Shown here: positions 62,695 through 64,000 of the stretch, in pieces | How the letters are laid out: each line of letters starts with the position of its first letter | How positions within the stretch are numbered: the first letter of the stretch is position 1 | Source of the DNA: Brevibacillus brevis NBRC 100599 | GTDB taxonomy: Bacteria > Bacillota > Bacilli > Brevibacillales > Brevibacillaceae | NCBI RefSeq assembly: GCF_000010165.1 | Contig: NC_012491.1 | Span: forward strand, 1,358,001-1,422,000 | Direction of reading: 5' to 3' | DNA length: 64,000 bases | Made by a program: the position numbers and the translations under genes | Notes under the pieces: model-generated | Told to the model about the DNA's origin: nothing | Database searches by the model: none | Seen by the model: only the letters and a program-made list of their open reading frames with translations

Positions 62695-63639
62695 GTGCTT
62701 AAAGATCTTTTTGGGAAAAAGCGCAAATTCGCTACAGTTCCTTCTGAGACACTAGCACGTGTCCCTGCTTCCACCGACATTAGCAAGGAAGCGGGTACGA
62801 AAGAAAAGGAAGTCCCTGAGGGATTGATGAATAAATGCCCACATTGTGGGACGATTCACTACTCGAAGGATTTGGAGAAGAACTTGCGCGTCTGCAAAGG
62901 CTGCCAGTTCCATTATTCCATGTCCGCTCCTGAGCGCCTGCAAGCGCTTCTGGATGATGGGGTTCTGAGAGAAGAATTTGATGCCAATTTGATAACAGCC
63001 AATCCACTCGGTTTTCCTGGTTATTTGGAAAAACTGGAGCAAGATATGGCCAACACCAATTTGAACGAGGCAATCATTACAGGCGAAGGTTTCCTAGGTG
63101 GGAACCGCATTGTGATTGGGGTCATGGATTCTCGTTTCCGTATGGCGAGCATGGGCTCGGTCGTCGGGGAAAAAATCACGCGTGCAATTGAGCAAGCGAT
63201 CGAACGGCGTTTGCCTTTCATTCTGTTCAGTGCATCTGGTGGAGCACGCATGCAAGAGGGCGTATTGAGCCTGATGCAAATGGCGAAAACCAGCGCAGCG
63301 TTGTCTCGATTGGATCGCGAACGCTTACTGTTTGTCTCGGTCATGACGAATCCTACATATGGTGGGGTATCAGCCAGCTTTTCTTCGTTGGGAGATTACA
63401 ATATTGCAGAACCAGGTGCTATGATCGGTTTTGCTGGGCGTCGAGTCATTGAGCAAACGATCCGTCAGGAGTTGCCAAAAGACTTCCAAACAGCGGAATT
63501 CTTGTTAAAAAACGGGCAGCTCGATATGGTGGTACACCGTAAGGACATGCGAAATACACTGTCCAAACTGGTAGAGATGCACACGTCTCGGGAAGGAGTA
63601 GAAACATGGCAGGCGAGCTCTCCTTTGAAAAGCCATTAG
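62695..63639 (+). CDS. accD: Acetyl-CoA carboxylase carboxyltransferase beta subunit
   Basis: 314 aa from GTG 62695 after AAAGGTGGG; longer in-frame start rejected. N-terminal zinc ribbon CPHC...CKGC (about 45-65) and crotonase-like core with [16 protein letters not shown] SGGARMQEG and the oxyanion segment GGVSASF. Together with AccA it moves carboxyl from carboxybiotin to acetyl-CoA, giving malonyl-CoA for fatty acids. Its end overlaps the accA start by 34 bp. Confidence 0.95.
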   Translation: MLKDLFGKKRKFATVPSETLARVPASTDISKEAGTKEKEVPEGLMNKCPHCGTIHYSKDLEKNLRVCKGCQFHYSMSAPERLQALLDDGVLREEFDANLITANPLGFPGYLEKLEQDMANTNLNEAIITGEGFLGGNRIVIGVMDSRFRMASMGSVVGEKITRAIEQAIERRLPFILFSASGGARMQEGVLSLMQMAKTSAALSRLDRERLLFVSVMTNPTYGGVSASFSSLGDYNIAEPGAMIGFAGRRVIEQTIRQELPKDFQTAEFLLKNGQLDMVVHRKDMRNTLSKLVEMHTSREGVETWQASSPLKSH

Positions 63640-64000
63640 TAGAATTACAAGATAAGATTAAGGAATTGCGCCGTTTTACTGAAGAAAAGGGAATTGACTT
63701 CTCCGAAGAAGTACAGCGTCTCGAACAAAAATCAAAAGAGCTTGCTGCGCAAATCTACGGCAATTTGACTCCATGGCAACGCGTACAGCTGGCTCGTCAT
63801 CCGGAACGGCCAACGACTTTGGACTATATACAACTACTTTTTACTGATTTTATCGAGGTTCATGGAGACCGTCTGTTCGGAGACGACCATTCGATTGTGG
63901 GTGGAATTGCCAAGCTGGATGGACGTCCGGTTACGGTCATCGGTCACCAAAAAGGGAAAGACACAAAAGACAACATCAAGCGTAATTTCGGGATGGCTCA
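63606..64000 (+). CDS. accA: Acetyl-CoA carboxylase carboxyltransferase alpha subunit (partial, cut by window end)
   Basis: Starts ATG 63606 inside the accD 3' end, with the frame open to the last base. The first 131 residues match Acc[19 protein letters not shown], then [22 protein letters not shown] and [19 protein letters not shown]. The remainder lies outside the window. Coupled to accD. Confidence 0.96.
   Translation, partial: MAGELSFEKPLVELQDKIKELRRFTEEKGIDFSEEVQRLEQKSKELAAQIYGNLTPWQRVQLARHPERPTTLDYIQLLFTDFIEVHGDRLFGDDHSIVGGIAKLDGRPVTVIGHQKGKDTKDNIKRNFGMA

Overview
The window looks like chromosome of a spore-forming, low-to-mid GC Firmicute, most likely Brevibacillus. This is an inference from the gene content: an M4 neutral protease, yheB with yheC/yheD-type spore-coat ATP-grasp genes, a ytoI-ytpI-dnaE-malic enzyme-accDA block in Bacillus-like order, and AGGAGG-type ribosome sites with many GTG/TTG starts. 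No tRNA, rRNA, CRISPR array, transposase or phage gene was seen. Layout from the left. 0-10 kb holds an HXXEE membrane protein with a winged-helix regulator, a secreted thermolysin-type protease, a phosphotransferase followed by a frameshifted HEAT-repeat remnant, two M20 amidohydrolases, and a secreted multidomain phosphodiesterase. 10-12 kb holds a MerR/DUF3967-type DNA-binding protein, a small Sm-like protein and ytkL. 12.0-14.1 kb is a gene-free array of four roughly 520-bp units. Each unit carries two different long imperfect palindromes (called A and B here). The variant copy keeps its pairing, which suggests conserved RNA or DNA structure. 14-22 kb holds TspO and an MTA/SAH deaminase, then an operon with a MurR/RpiR regulator, a beta-lactamase-fold hydrolase, a sugar ABC transporter and a BadF-type amino-sugar kinase. 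This looks like uptake and recycling of cell-wall amino sugars. 22-30 kb holds a soluble PAS histidine kinase, DUF3870, a GAF-GGDEF protein, an NhaC antiporter, and a peroxide-stress operon (TrxR-like, glutaredoxin, AhpC-like) behind a near-perfect PerR box. 30-43 kb is one long co-directional cluster that reads as a synthase-dependent exopolysaccharide locus. It contains a membrane-anchored glycosidase, a HEAT protein, a processive GT2 synthase, a response regulator, a UDP-HexNAc-type dehydrogenase, its own GlmS without a ribozyme leader, a truncated GlmU (uridyltransferase only), and two extracellular proteins carrying three copies of a DIEPY barrel domain. 43-51.5 kb holds an unusual repeat-rich, coat-like protein and four tandem paralogous YheC/YheD ATP-grasp proteins, divergent from yheB. 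51.6-64 kb is the conserved block ytoI, (MFS, AraC, ArsR-DUF2087 insert), ytpI, dnaE (promoter overlapped by a LexA-like box), malic enzyme (with a FadR-type operator), a FadR-family regulator, a 60-aa protein, accD and the start of accA, which runs off the window. The most unusual items are the A/B palindrome array with remnants about 42 kb away, the exopolysaccharide locus with its triplicated DIEPY domain, and the repeat coat protein beside four ATP-grasp ligases.
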